DNA of 13,719 nt from Scatomorpha intestinigallinarum (GTDB lineage: Bacteria > Bacillota > Clostridia > Oscillospirales > Oscillospiraceae). The translations under genes and the position numbers were made by a program. The stretch covers positions 1 through 13,719 of the forward strand of contig DVHH01000100.1 in NCBI GenBank assembly GCA_018712225.1, read 5' to 3'. Each line of letters opens with the position of its first letter. The stretch's first letter is position 1. Below, piece after piece: positions 1 through 7,566 of the stretch. The notes beneath the pieces are model-generated. The model saw only the letters and a list, made by a program, of their open reading frames with translations, searched no databases and had not been told where the DNA came from.

Positions 1-2541
1 GAAGAGATAGCCAAAAAGGCCGGGACGAGCGTTGAGCACGCCCAGGCCATGGTTGACGAGCTCGTGAAGTGCGGCATAGTCCGCTGCGTGTACGAGGGCG
101 AGGACCACGACGTCGAGACCTACTATTACCCCATCTGGGTGCCTGGCATCATGGAGGGCATGCTCTCCGTCAAGGAGCAGGTGGAGAAATACCCCGTCAT
201 TGCCGAGTGCTTTGAGCGCTATACGCGCTACCGCACGCCCATACTTGTCCCGAACTTCCCGGCGGGCATGGGTCCCATGCGCGCGATGCCCGTCGGCAGC
301 GCCATTAGGAACGACTCGCACGCAGCCACCTATGACGAGGTCGAGCACATAATCGAGAGAGCCTGGGCCATCTCCGTAGGCCCCTGCTCCTGCCGCCGCA
401 CGAGGCGCCTTATGGGCGAGGGCTGCGGCCACCTCGAGGAAGATATGTGCATGTATATTGACGACAACGCCAAGTTCTTCTCTAAGCAGGGCAGCCACAG
501 GCTGGTCAGCAAGGAGGAGGCGCTTGAGATACTCAAGCGCGCCGAGGATAACGGCCTTGTCCACGAGATAAACGCCGCCGAGGGCTATGACGGCCCCACC
601 GCCATCTGCAACTGCTGCGGCTGTTCCTGCCTGGCCCTGCGCCTGGGCGAATACTTCAACGCCCCGGATATGCTCAGGACCAACTACGTCGCCAAGGTGG
701 AGCGCGATAAGTGCGTGGCCTGCGGCCTGTGCGTGGATAACTGCCAGATGGGCGCCCTCAAGCTCGGTACCAAGCTGTGCGCGAAGAACGAGGAGAAGCC
801 CGCCGAGCCTCAGCTCACCCCCATGGACAGCCTCTGGGGCAAGGACAAGTACAACGTTGATTACCGCACCAACCGCAGCAAGGTCGCTGAGGAAGGCACC
901 GCGCCATGTAAGATGGAATGCCCCGCGCATATCCCCGTCCAGGGCTATATAAAGCTTGCCTCCCAGGGCCGCTATCTCGAGGCGCTGGAGCTCATAAAGA
1001 GCGAGAACCCGTTCCCGGCGGTCTGCGGCCGCATCTGCAACAGGGCCTGTGAGGACGCCTGCACCCGCGGCGATATTGATGACCCCATTGCCATCGACGA
1101 CATCAAGAAGTTCATCGCGGACAAGGAGCTGGCCGCCGAGACGCGCTTCGTGCCGAAGATGCTCAACCAGACCGGCAAGCCCTTCACGAATAAGATAGCC
1201 GTCATCGGCGGCGGTCCGTCCGGCCTCTCCTGCGCCTATTATCTCGCCGTAAAGGGCTACCCCGTCACGGTGTTCGAGAAGGGCGACAAGGTCGGCGGCA
1301 TGCTGACCCGCATCCTCCCGTCCTTCCGTCTTGAGAAGGACGTTGTCGAGGCGGAGATTGACGTCCTGCGCGAGATGGGCGTGGAGTTCCGCTGCGGCGT
1401 GGACGTCGGCAAGGACGTCACTATAGCGCAGCTGCGCGAGCAGGGATACGAGGCGTTTTACCTCGCCGCCGGCGCATGGAAGAGCGCGCCGCTCGGCTGC
1501 GCCGGTGAAGATAAGGCCGGCGTCTGGGGCGGCATAGAGTTCCTCAAGGCCGTGAACGCGGGCGAGGAGGTCAAAGTTGGCAAGAACGTCGCCGTCATAG
1601 GCGGCGGCAACACCGCCATGGATGTCGCCCGTACCGCCATAAGGCTGGGCGCTGAGAACGTGTATGTAGTCTACCGCCGCACGGCCGACGAGATGCCCGC
1701 CGCGGCTGAGGAGGTCGCGGAGGCGGAGGCCGAGGGCGTCCAGTTCAAGTACCTGATGACCCCGGCTGAGGTCCTGGGCGAGGAGGCAGTGACCGGACTG
1801 AAGCTCCAGTGCATGGAGCTCTCCGCTGTGGAGGACGCCTCCGGCAGGCGTCAGCCCGTGGAGCGCAAGGGCGTGTTCGAGGAGCTCGCCGTCGATTGCG
1901 TCATCGCGGCCACCGGCCAGAAGGTGGACCTCGGCGCGATGCTGGACGGCACCAAGGTCCAGCGCGGCAGGAACGGTACCGTCGTCGTTGACCCCGTCAC
2001 CCTCCAGACCGGCGAGCCCGATATCTTCGCGGGCGGCGACGTGGTCACCGGACCGAGGTTCGCCATCGACGCCATCGCGGCAGGCAAGGAGGGCTCCATC
2101 TCCATCCACCGCTTTGTGCACGAGGGCCAGAGCCTGGTGCTCGGCAGGGCCGTGAAGGAATATCTGTCCCTTGACAAGGGCAATGTCGTCGTGCCGATAA
2201 AGAGCCTGCGTCCCGCTCCGCGCCAGAAGGCCGCTGACGGCAGCCCGGAGGAGGCGAAGAAGACCTTCCGCGACCTGCGCGGCACCTTCACTGAGGAGCA
2301 GCTCAAGAAGGAGACGGAGCGCTGCCTCGGCTGCGGCGCGGTCGTGCTCGACGAATACATGTGCATAGGCTGCGGCATCTGCACGACGAAGTGCAAATTT
2401 GACGCCATTCACCTGGAGCGCGTGCGCGACGTTGAGGGCCTCGATTACGACAAGCTCGTGCCGAGCCTGGCCCCGCATGTTGCCAAGCGTTACGGCAGCA
2501 TAGCCATCAAGAGCCTGTCCAAGCCGTTTGCGAAGAAATAA
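1..2541 (+). CDS. FAD/NAD(P)-dependent multi-[4Fe-4S] oxidoreductase, GltD-like fusion (5' partial)
   Basis: The frame is open from base 1, so the ATG at 49 is probably internal and the true start lies upstream; 846 residues are visible (residue 1 = bases 1-3). Domains in order: a short winged-helix-like segment (about 1-35); an iron-sulfur domain with C129/C131, C142/H144/C150 and a cysteine-dense CNCCGCSC motif at 203-210; a ferredoxin-type cluster (C238, C241, C244, C248); a GltD-type Fer4_20 domain (C303, C307, C342, C346, C350, C354); an FAD Rossmann motif GGGPSG at 403-408; a second, NAD(P)-type motif GGGNTA at 534-539; an FAD-binding GGD at 678-680; and a C-terminal ferredoxin module (C775, C778, C788, C791, C794, C798). 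The core resembles the glutamate synthase small subunit, NfnB and DPD family, which pass electrons between NAD(P)H, flavin and Fe-S clusters. The natural partner and substrate cannot be read here. It is probably cytoplasmic, since no membrane segment is visible. A true glutamate synthase role is unlikely, because no large subunit is adjacent downstream and the N-terminus is much extended. Confidence 0.85.
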   Translation, partial: EEIAKKAGTSVEHAQAMVDELVKCGIVRCVYEGEDHDVETYYYPIWVPGIMEGMLSVKEQVEKYPVIAECFERYTRYRTPILVPNFPAGMGPMRAMPVGSAIRNDSHAATYDEVEHIIERAWAISVGPCSCRRTRRLMGEGCGHLEEDMCMYIDDNAKFFSKQGSHRLVSKEEALEILKRAEDNGLVHEINAAEGYDGPTAICNCCGCSCLALRLGEYFNAPDMLRTNYVAKVERDKCVACGLCVDNCQMGALKLGTKLCAKNEEKPAEPQLTPMDSLWGKDKYNVDYRTNRSKVAEEGTAPCKMECPAHIPVQGYIKLASQGRYLEALELIKSENPFPAVCGRICNRACEDACTRGDIDDPIAIDDIKKFIADKELAAETRFVPKMLNQTGKPFTNKIAVIGGGPSGLSCAYYLAVKGYPVTVFEKGDKVGGMLTRILPSFRLEKDVVEAEIDVLREMGVEFRCGVDVGKDVTIAQLREQGYEAFYLAAGAWKSAPLGCAGEDKAGVWGGIEFLKAVNAGEEVKVGKNVAVIGGGNTAMDVARTAIRLGAENVYVVYRRTADEMPAAAEEVAEAEAEGVQFKYLMTPAEVLGEEAVTGLKLQCMELSAVEDASGRRQPVERKGVFEELAVDCVIAATGQKVDLGAMLDGTKVQRGRNGTVVVDPVTLQTGEPDIFAGGDVVTGPRFAIDAIAAGKEGSISIHRFVHEGQSLVLGRAVKEYLSLDKGNVVVPIKSLRPAPRQKAADGSPEEAKKTFRDLRGTFTEEQLKKETERCLGCGAVVLDEYMCIGCGICTTKCKFDAIHLERVRDVEGLDYDKLVPSLAPHVAKRYGSIAIKSLSKPFAKK

Positions 2542-2556
2542 GTCCCTTGATACACC

Positions 2557-2586
2557 AAAAACGCGCCCGTAAAGGGCGCGTTTTTT
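2557..2586 (+). terminator. Rho-independent terminator after the oxidoreductase gene
   Basis: A perfect 7-bp GC stem (CGCGCCC at 2562-2568 with GGGCGCG at 2574-2580) has a 5-nt loop and is followed by six T. Five A lie directly 5' of the stem, so the structure could also terminate transcription on the opposite strand. It begins about 15 nt after the TAA stop and separates the first gene from the dapF promoter. Confidence 0.93.
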
Positions 2587-2621
2587 GGCGTGCGCAGCAG
2601 AGAGCGGGCGCAAAACAACCG

Positions 2622-2650
2622 TTGCAAGGCGTGTGAAAGTCGTATATAAT
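2622..2650 (+). promoter_or_regulatory. Sigma-A type promoter of the dapF operon
   Basis: A -35 like TTGCAA (2622-2627, four of six consensus matches) and a perfect TATAAT (2645-2650) are separated by exactly 17 nt. Transcription would start near 2657, giving a leader of only about 27 nt before dapF. That leaves no room for a lysine riboswitch or T-box. Confidence 0.85.
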
Positions 2651-2683
2651 AGTGCCATAAGTCCATAGATTGGGAGTGACAGC

Positions 2684-3517
2684 ATGAAGTTTACAAAAAT
2701 GCACGGCTGCGGCAACGACTATGTGTATGTAAACTGCTTTGAGGAGACGGTGGAAGACCGCCCGGCGCTGGCCCGCCTTGTGTCCGACAGGCACTTCGGC
2801 GTCGGCGGCGACGGGCTCATCTGCATTTGCCCGTCCGATAAGGCGGATTTTGCGATGGATATGTATAACGCGGACGGCTCCTGCGCCCAGATGTGCGGCA
2901 ACGGCATCCGCTGCGTGGCGAAGTACGTCTATGAGCGCGGCATGACGGATAAGACCGTCATAGACGTTGAAACGGGCGCGGGCATCAAGACGCTCTGGCT
3001 GAACGTAGAAAACGGCGTCGTCGAGAGCGTGCGCGTCTGCATGGGCGAGCCTGAGTTCAAAGCTGAGAAGATACCCGTCATCACCGAGGGCGAGAGCTTC
3101 ATAAACCAGCCCATGGAGGTCGGCGGCATGCAGTGGAGCGTCACGGCCGTGTCCGTCGGCAACCCCCACGCCGTAGTGTTCGTGGATAATGTCGATTGGC
3201 TGGACCTGCCCACGATAGGCCCTCTTTTTGAGAACTGCCCGCTCTTCCCGGAGAGGATAAACACCGAATTTGTCCAGGTCATAGACCGCACCACGCTGAA
3301 GATGCGCGTCTGGGAACGCGGCAGCGGCGAGACGCTGGCCTGCGGTACCGGCTCCACCGCAGCCCTGGCTGCCGCCGTCGTGAACGGCAAGTGCGAGCCC
3401 TATGCCAAGCTCATGCTGCGCGGCGGCGAGCTCAATATCGAGTGGAACCGGGATGAGAACCTCATCTACATGACCGGCCCCGCCGTCACCGTCTTTGACG
3501 GCGAACTTCTCCTGTGA
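2684..3517 (+). CDS. dapF: Diaminopimelate epimerase
   Basis: This is a PLP-independent epimerase that converts LL-2,6-diaminopimelate to the meso form, the direct precursor of lysine and the cross-linking residue of many peptidoglycans. At 277 aa it has the usual family length. The N-terminus carries the typical FTKMHGCGNDY sequence. The two catalytic cysteines are recognisable: C71 in the MCGNG motif and C220 in the ACGTGST motif. GGDG (41-44) and the GNPHAV segment (159-164) are also family hallmarks. The ATG at 2684 is chosen because GGGAG (2672-2676) lies 7 nt upstream and the protein begins exactly where the family does. It is the first gene of a five-gene unit, 11 nt before dapL, the enzyme that supplies its substrate. 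It should act in the cytoplasm. Confidence 0.97.
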   Translation: MKFTKMHGCGNDYVYVNCFEETVEDRPALARLVSDRHFGVGGDGLICICPSDKADFAMDMYNADGSCAQMCGNGIRCVAKYVYERGMTDKTVIDVETGAGIKTLWLNVENGVVESVRVCMGEPEFKAEKIPVITEGESFINQPMEVGGMQWSVTAVSVGNPHAVVFVDNVDWLDLPTIGPLFENCPLFPERINTEFVQVIDRTTLKMRVWERGSGETLACGTGSTAALAAAVVNGKCEPYAKLMLRGGELNIEWNRDENLIYMTGPAVTVFDGELLL

Positions 3518-3528
3518 GGTGCCAGTAA

Positions 3529-4740
3529 GTGATAAAACTCAACGAGAACTACGGAAAACTCCCCGGCAGCTATCTTTTCGCTGAAATCGCCCGCCGCGCC
3601 GCTGCCTATTCGGCACAGAACCCGGATAAGCGACTCATAAAGCTCGGCATAGGCGACGTGACCCTGCCCCTGCCTGCCGCCTGCGTTGAAGCGCTCAAGT
3701 CGGCGTCCGACGAGATGGGCCGCAAGGAGAGCTTCATGGGCTACGGCCCCTACGAGGGCTATGATTTCCTGCGCGAAGCCATCGTGAAGAACGACTACGC
3801 GACCCGCGGCGTGAAGATAACGGCCGACGAGATCTTCGTCTCCGACGGCGCGAAGTCCGACTGCGGCAATATAGGCGACATCTTCTCCGAGGAGAACACC
3901 GTCGCCGTCTGCGACCCCGTGTATCCGGTGTACATAGACGCCAACGCCATGAGCGGCCGGGCGGGGGACTGGGACGGGGAGAAGTGGACGAAGATAGTCT
4001 ACATGCCCTGCACGGCGGAGAACGGCTTTTTCCCCGAGCTTCCCAAGACCGTGCCGGACATGATATACCTCTGCTTCCCGAATAATCCTACCGGCATGGC
4101 CGCGACGAAGGCGCAGCTGAAGCCCTGGGTGGATTACGCAAACGAGCACGGCAGCGTCATCCTTTACGACGCGGCGTACCGTGCGTATATGTCCGACCCC
4201 GAGCTTCCGAGGACGATTTACGAGATACCGGGCGCGGAAGAGTGCGCCATCGAGTTCTGCAGCTTCTCCAAGACCGCGGGCTTTACGGGTACGCGCTGCG
4301 GCTGGACGGTCATACCCCGCGCGCTTAAGCGCGGCGGAGTGAGCCTTTACGACCTGTGGATGCGCCGCCAGAGCACCAAGTTCAACGGCACGGCCTACGT
4401 CATCCAGAAGGCGGCTGAGGCCACCTACAGCGAGGCCGGCAAGGCGCAGATAGCCGAGATGATAGGCTACTATATGAATAACGCCCGCGTCATCCGCGCG
4501 GGCCTGACGGCGGCGGGCCTGGAGGTCTACGGCGGCACGGATTCGCCGTATATCTGGTTCCGCGCGCCCGGCGGCCTGGGCTCCTGGGAGTTTTTCGACA
4601 GGCTCCTGGCAGAGGCCAACGTCGTCACAACGCCCGGCGCTGGCTTCGGCCCCTCGGGCGAGGGCTTCATACGCCTGACCGCCTTCGGCGACGCGGAAAA
4701 CACCGCCGAAGCTGTCCGGAGGATAAAGAGTATCATATAA
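3529..4740 (+). CDS. dapL: LL-diaminopimelate aminotransferase
   Basis: This fold-type I PLP aminotransferase makes LL-diaminopimelate from tetrahydrodipicolinate and glutamate in one step, bypassing the succinylase (DapC/D/E) or acetylase branches. The 403-aa protein shows the N-terminal LNENYGKLPGSYLF segment of DapL, GIGD at 40-43, PNNPTG at 184-189, YDAAY at 213-217, and the PLP lysine K248 in SFSKTAGFTGTR. The start is GTG: the overlapping GAGGT (3516-3520) sits 8 nt upstream, and an N-terminus at this point matches the family. Its placement directly after dapF puts the last two steps of meso-DAP synthesis side by side. Other aminotransferases share the fold, but the N-terminal signature and the dapF neighbour make DapL by far the best call. 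Confidence 0.95.
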   Translation: MIKLNENYGKLPGSYLFAEIARRAAAYSAQNPDKRLIKLGIGDVTLPLPAACVEALKSASDEMGRKESFMGYGPYEGYDFLREAIVKNDYATRGVKITADEIFVSDGAKSDCGNIGDIFSEENTVAVCDPVYPVYIDANAMSGRAGDWDGEKWTKIVYMPCTAENGFFPELPKTVPDMIYLCFPNNPTGMAATKAQLKPWVDYANEHGSVILYDAAYRAYMSDPELPRTIYEIPGAEECAIEFCSFSKTAGFTGTRCGWTVIPRALKRGGVSLYDLWMRRQSTKFNGTAYVIQKAAEATYSEAGKAQIAEMIGYYMNNARVIRAGLTAAGLEVYGGTDSPYIWFRAPGGLGSWEFFDRLLAEANVVTTPGAGFGPSGEGFIRLTAFGDAENTAEAVRRIKSII

Positions 4741-4758
4741 GACAGGGGGAAAACTGCT

Positions 4759-5481
4759 TTGAAACTCATAATCGGCACGCAGGAAGAAGTAGTCAAAAAG
4801 GCTGCACAGAGGTATGTAAAACTCCTGAACGAGAAGCCCGAGGCCGTCCTGGGCCTTGCCACGGGCTCCACGCCGCTGGGCCTGTACGGCGAGCTGGCGA
4901 AGCTCTGCGCCGAGGGCAAGCTGTCCTTTGCCAAGTGCACCACCTTCAACCTCGACGAGTACATCGGCCTCGACGGTACTCATGACCAGAGCTACCGCTA
5001 TTTCATGAACAAGAACCTCTTCGAGAAGGTTGACGTCCGCATGGAGGCCACGCATGTGCCGTCCGGCGCGGTGAAGAGCGACGAGGAGGCCGAGATGTAC
5101 GACGCCGATATCCGCGCGGCGGGCGGCATAGACCTGCAGCTGCTGGGCATAGGCAACAACGGGCATATCGGCTTCAACGAGCCGCTGACGCCGTTCACCA
5201 GCCTGACCCACATCGTGAAGCTGACGGACTCAACGCGCGAGGCGAACAAGCGCTTCTTTACCTCGATAGACGAGGTACCGACGCACGCCGTCACGATGGG
5301 CATCCACACCGTTCTGCAGGCGAAGAGCATCATCCTCATGGCCTTTGGCGAGGGCAAGGCGGACATCATCAAGAAGACCGTTGAAGGCAGGCCGGAGATC
5401 GCTGTCCCCGCGTCCCTGCTCCAGCTCCACGACGACGTCGAGCTCTACCTGGACGAGGCCGCCGCGAGCAAGCTGTCATAA
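4759..5481 (+). CDS. nagB: Glucosamine-6-phosphate deaminase
   Basis: It interconverts glucosamine-6-phosphate with fructose-6-phosphate plus ammonia, and the family reaction is reversible. The 240-aa length fits the shorter Bacillota NagB type. Visible motifs are LGLATGSTPLGLY at 31-43 (sugar-phosphate binding), FNLDEYIGL at 63-71 with the probable catalytic D66, and GIGNNGHIGFNEP at 130-142 with H136 and E141. The start is TTG, supported by AGGGGG (4744-4749) 9 nt upstream and by the family-like N-terminus MKLIIG. It follows dapL by 18 nt and lies 63 nt before glmM. No glmS is present in the window, so whether this copy degrades amino sugars or runs in the synthetic direction is open. No transporter or nagA is adjacent, which is unlike a dedicated catabolic operon. 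Confidence 0.95.
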   Translation: MKLIIGTQEEVVKKAAQRYVKLLNEKPEAVLGLATGSTPLGLYGELAKLCAEGKLSFAKCTTFNLDEYIGLDGTHDQSYRYFMNKNLFEKVDVRMEATHVPSGAVKSDEEAEMYDADIRAAGGIDLQLLGIGNNGHIGFNEPLTPFTSLTHIVKLTDSTREANKRFFTSIDEVPTHAVTMGIHTVLQAKSIILMAFGEGKADIIKKTVEGRPEIAVPASLLQLHDDVELYLDEAAASKLS

Positions 5482-5495
5482 CCCAAGTTCTATTC

Positions 5496-5527
5496 GGACC
5501 GCGGGATACGATGCGCTCCCGCGGTCC
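5496..5527 (+). promoter_or_regulatory. Perfect 10-bp RNA hairpin between nagB and glmM
   Basis: GGACCGCGGG (5496-5505) is exactly complementary to CCCGCGGTCC (5518-5527), with a 12-nt loop. No T-run follows, so this is not a standard terminator. It ends 7 nt before the glmM Shine-Dalgarno sequence (GGAGG, 5535-5539). Loop bases 5506-5511 (ATACGA) are also complementary to TCGTAT at 5529-5534, giving an alternative pairing that cannot coexist easily with the 10-bp stem. Possible roles are an mRNA processing or stability element between nagB and glmM, or a partial attenuator. The function is not shown by sequence alone. Confidence 0.6.
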
Positions 5528-5544
5528 TTCGTATGGAGGAAAAG

Positions 5545-6897
5545 ATGTCAAAATACTTTGGAACCGACGGTTTCCGCGGCGAGGCCAACGTTGACCTCAC
5601 GGCGGAGCACGCCTTCAAGATCGGCCGCTTCATCGGCTGGTACTACGGCCGGGAGCACAAGGCCAAGATAGTCATCGGGAAAGATACCCGCCGTTCGAGC
5701 TATATGTACGAGTGCGCGCTCTCCGCGGGCCTCACGTCCTCGGGCGCGGACGCGTATCTGCTGCACGTGACGACGACGCCGAGCGTCTCCTACATCGCCC
5801 GCGTGGACGACTTCGACTGCGGCGTCATGATAAGCGCGAGCCATAACCCATACCATGACAACGGCATAAAGCTGCTCAACAGCCAGGGCGAGAAGATGGA
5901 GGAATCCGTCCTGGACGAGATAGAGGCGTATCTGGACGGCATAGCCCCGGAGCCGCCGCATGCCGCCGGAGCGGAGATAGGCCGCACGGTGGACTATTCC
6001 GCAGGCCGTAACCGCTACATCGGCTACCTTATCAGCCTCTCGACCCACTCGTATAAGGGCGTAAAGGTGGGCCTGGACTGCGCCAACGGCAGCACCTGGA
6101 TGATAGCCAAGAGCGTGTTCGACGCCCTGGGTGCGGATACCTATGTCATCGGCAACAAGCCCGACGGCCTGAACATAAACGTGGACTGCGGCTCCACCCA
6201 CATCGCCGCCCTGCAAAAGCTGGTGCGCGAAAACGGGCTCGACCTCGGCTTCGCCTTCGACGGCGACGCCGACCGCTGCCTCGCCGTGGACGAAAACGGC
6301 GCCTATGTCTCGGGCGACGAGATAATGTATATGTGCGCCCGCCACATGAAGGAGCGCGGCAGGCTGGATACCAATACCCTCGTCACCACCGTAATGAGCA
6401 ACTTCGGCCTGTATAAGGCCCTGGACGAGGCCGGCATAGGCTACGAAAAGACCGCCGTGGGCGACAAGTACGTCTGGGAGAATATGCGCCAGAACGGCCA
6501 CCTCATCGGCGGCGAGCAGTCCGGCCACATCATCTTCTCCAAGTACGCCACGACGGGCGACGGACTCATAACCGCCATCAAGGTCATGCAGGTCGTGCTG
6601 GACTCGAAGCAGCCCCTTTCCAAGCTGGCCGAGCCCGTCACCATCTATCCGCAGGTGCTGAAAAACGTCATCGTGGACGACAAGGACGGCACCATGGCCG
6701 ACGCCGCGGTGCAGGCGAGCGTGAAGGCCGTAGAGGCCCGCCTGGGCGGCGGCGGCCGCGTACTGCTGCGCAAGAGCGGCACGGAGCCCCTGCTGCGCGT
6801 CATGGCCGAGGCCGAGACCGACGAGGTCTGCGAGGCCGCCGTGGACGAGATAATAGACGCCATGCGCGAAAGCGGCCATCTGGTGAGGGTGAAATGA
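5545..6897 (+). CDS. glmM: Phosphoglucosamine mutase
   Basis: It converts glucosamine-6-phosphate to glucosamine-1-phosphate on the route to UDP-GlcNAc, in the cytoplasm. It is a 450-aa alpha-D-phosphohexomutase with the N-terminal YFGTDGFRGEAN segment typical of GlmM. The phosphoserine loop SASHNP has the catalytic S99. The Mg-binding DGDADR lies at 239-244, a sugar-binding GGEQSGH follows, and the C-terminal phosphate-binding loop is KSGTEPLLRVM. An in-frame ATG at 5533 would add four residues, but its codons overlap the GGAGG (5535-5539). The ATG at 5545, 5 nt after that motif, is therefore preferred, and it gives the canonical MSKYFGTDG start. The end overlaps the next gene by 4 nt. Phosphomannomutase or phosphoglucomutase would be alternatives, but length and motifs favour GlmM. 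Confidence 0.96.
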   Translation: MSKYFGTDGFRGEANVDLTAEHAFKIGRFIGWYYGREHKAKIVIGKDTRRSSYMYECALSAGLTSSGADAYLLHVTTTPSVSYIARVDDFDCGVMISASHNPYHDNGIKLLNSQGEKMEESVLDEIEAYLDGIAPEPPHAAGAEIGRTVDYSAGRNRYIGYLISLSTHSYKGVKVGLDCANGSTWMIAKSVFDALGADTYVIGNKPDGLNINVDCGSTHIAALQKLVRENGLDLGFAFDGDADRCLAVDENGAYVSGDEIMYMCARHMKERGRLDTNTLVTTVMSNFGLYKALDEAGIGYEKTAVGDKYVWENMRQNGHLIGGEQSGHIIFSKYATTGDGLITAIKVMQVVLDSKQPLSKLAEPVTIYPQVLKNVIVDDKDGTMADAAVQASVKAVEARLGGGGRVLLRKSGTEPLLRVMAEAETDEVCEAAVDEIIDAMRESGHLVRVK

Positions 6898-7556
6898 TGT
6901 ATAAGATAAGCGATCTGCTCGATTTGGAGCACACCATAGCCGCAGAGCTCTTTGAGGGCAAGACCTACGCCTGGGAAGTCCTGCCCGAAATAAAGTCCTT
7001 CATCCTGAAACTGGGTGCGAGCCTGCCCGAGGGCGAGTTCGACCACCCCTCGGAGGACGTTTGGATAGCCAAGGACGCCAAGGTTTTCCCCAGCGCCTAT
7101 ATCGGCGGCCCCTGTATCATCGACCACGAGGCCGAGGTGCGGCATTGCGCGTTTATACGCGGCAGCGCCATCGTCGGCAAGGGCTGCGTCGTGGGCAACT
7201 CCGTGGAGCTCAAGAACGTCGTCCTGTTCGACAAGGTGCAGACCCCGCACTATAACTACGTGGGCGACTCCGTCCTGGGCTACCGCGCGCATATGGGCGC
7301 AGGCAGCATCACCTCCAACGTCAAGAGCGACAAGACCCTCGTCGTCGTAAAGAACGGCGCGGAGCGCATAGAGACGGGCATGAAGAAGTTCGGTGCCATC
7401 CTGGGCGACTGCGTGGAGGTGGGCTGCAACAGCGTGCTGAACCCCGGCAGCGTCATAGGCCGCCGGGCGAGCGTCTACCCGACCTCCTCCGTCCGCGGCC
7501 AGGTCCCGGCGGACAGCATCTACAAGTCCGCAGAGGAGATAGTGAAGCGCGACTGA
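6894..7556 (+). CDS. Stand-alone GlmU-C-like left-handed beta-helix N-acetyltransferase
   Basis: The 220-aa protein is built of hexapeptide repeats (roughly residues 55-205, for example VGKGCVV, VGNSVEL, VGCNSVL, IGRRASV) and matches the acetyltransferase half of GlmU without the uridylyltransferase half. Residues corresponding to E. coli GlmU R333, K351, H363, Y366 and N386 appear to be R89, K107, H119, Y122 and N142. The position of N377 holds H133. The segment TGMKKFGAILGD recalls the C-terminal part of archaeal sugar-phosphate acetyltransferases such as ST0452. The likely reaction is GlcN-1-P (or another amino sugar phosphate) plus acetyl-CoA to the N-acetyl form. It overlaps glmM by 4 nt (ATGA), implying translational coupling. 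The second ATG (6897) lies 7 nt from GAGGG (6885-6889) and may be the real start. A uridylyltransferase must be encoded elsewhere. Confidence 0.85.
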   Translation: MMYKISDLLDLEHTIAAELFEGKTYAWEVLPEIKSFILKLGASLPEGEFDHPSEDVWIAKDAKVFPSAYIGGPCIIDHEAEVRHCAFIRGSAIVGKGCVVGNSVELKNVVLFDKVQTPHYNYVGDSVLGYRAHMGAGSITSNVKSDKTLVVVKNGAERIETGMKKFGAILGDCVEVGCNSVLNPGSVIGRRASVYPTSSVRGQVPADSIYKSAEEIVKRD

Positions 7557-7566
7557 GGCGCAGGCG

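Noticed and set aside
2651..2683. Possible lysine riboswitch or T-box before dapF
   Set aside because: The predicted leader is only about 27 nt and has no matching structure.
3466..5211. A 581-codon open frame on the - strand opposite dapL and nagB
   Set aside because: It lies fully antisense to well-identified genes with conserved motifs. The translation is low-complexity (rich in A, R, V, H, L) with no recognisable domain, as expected from the codon bias of a high-GC genome.
5482..5544. Intrinsic terminator between nagB and glmM
   Set aside because: The stem is strong, but no U-run follows and no promoter is visible between it and glmM. Full termination would leave glmM unexpressed.
5548..6879. 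A 443-codon open frame on the - strand opposite glmM
   Set aside because: It mirrors almost exactly the glmM coding span and gives an Ala/Val/His/Gly-rich product without motifs. It is a shadow frame.
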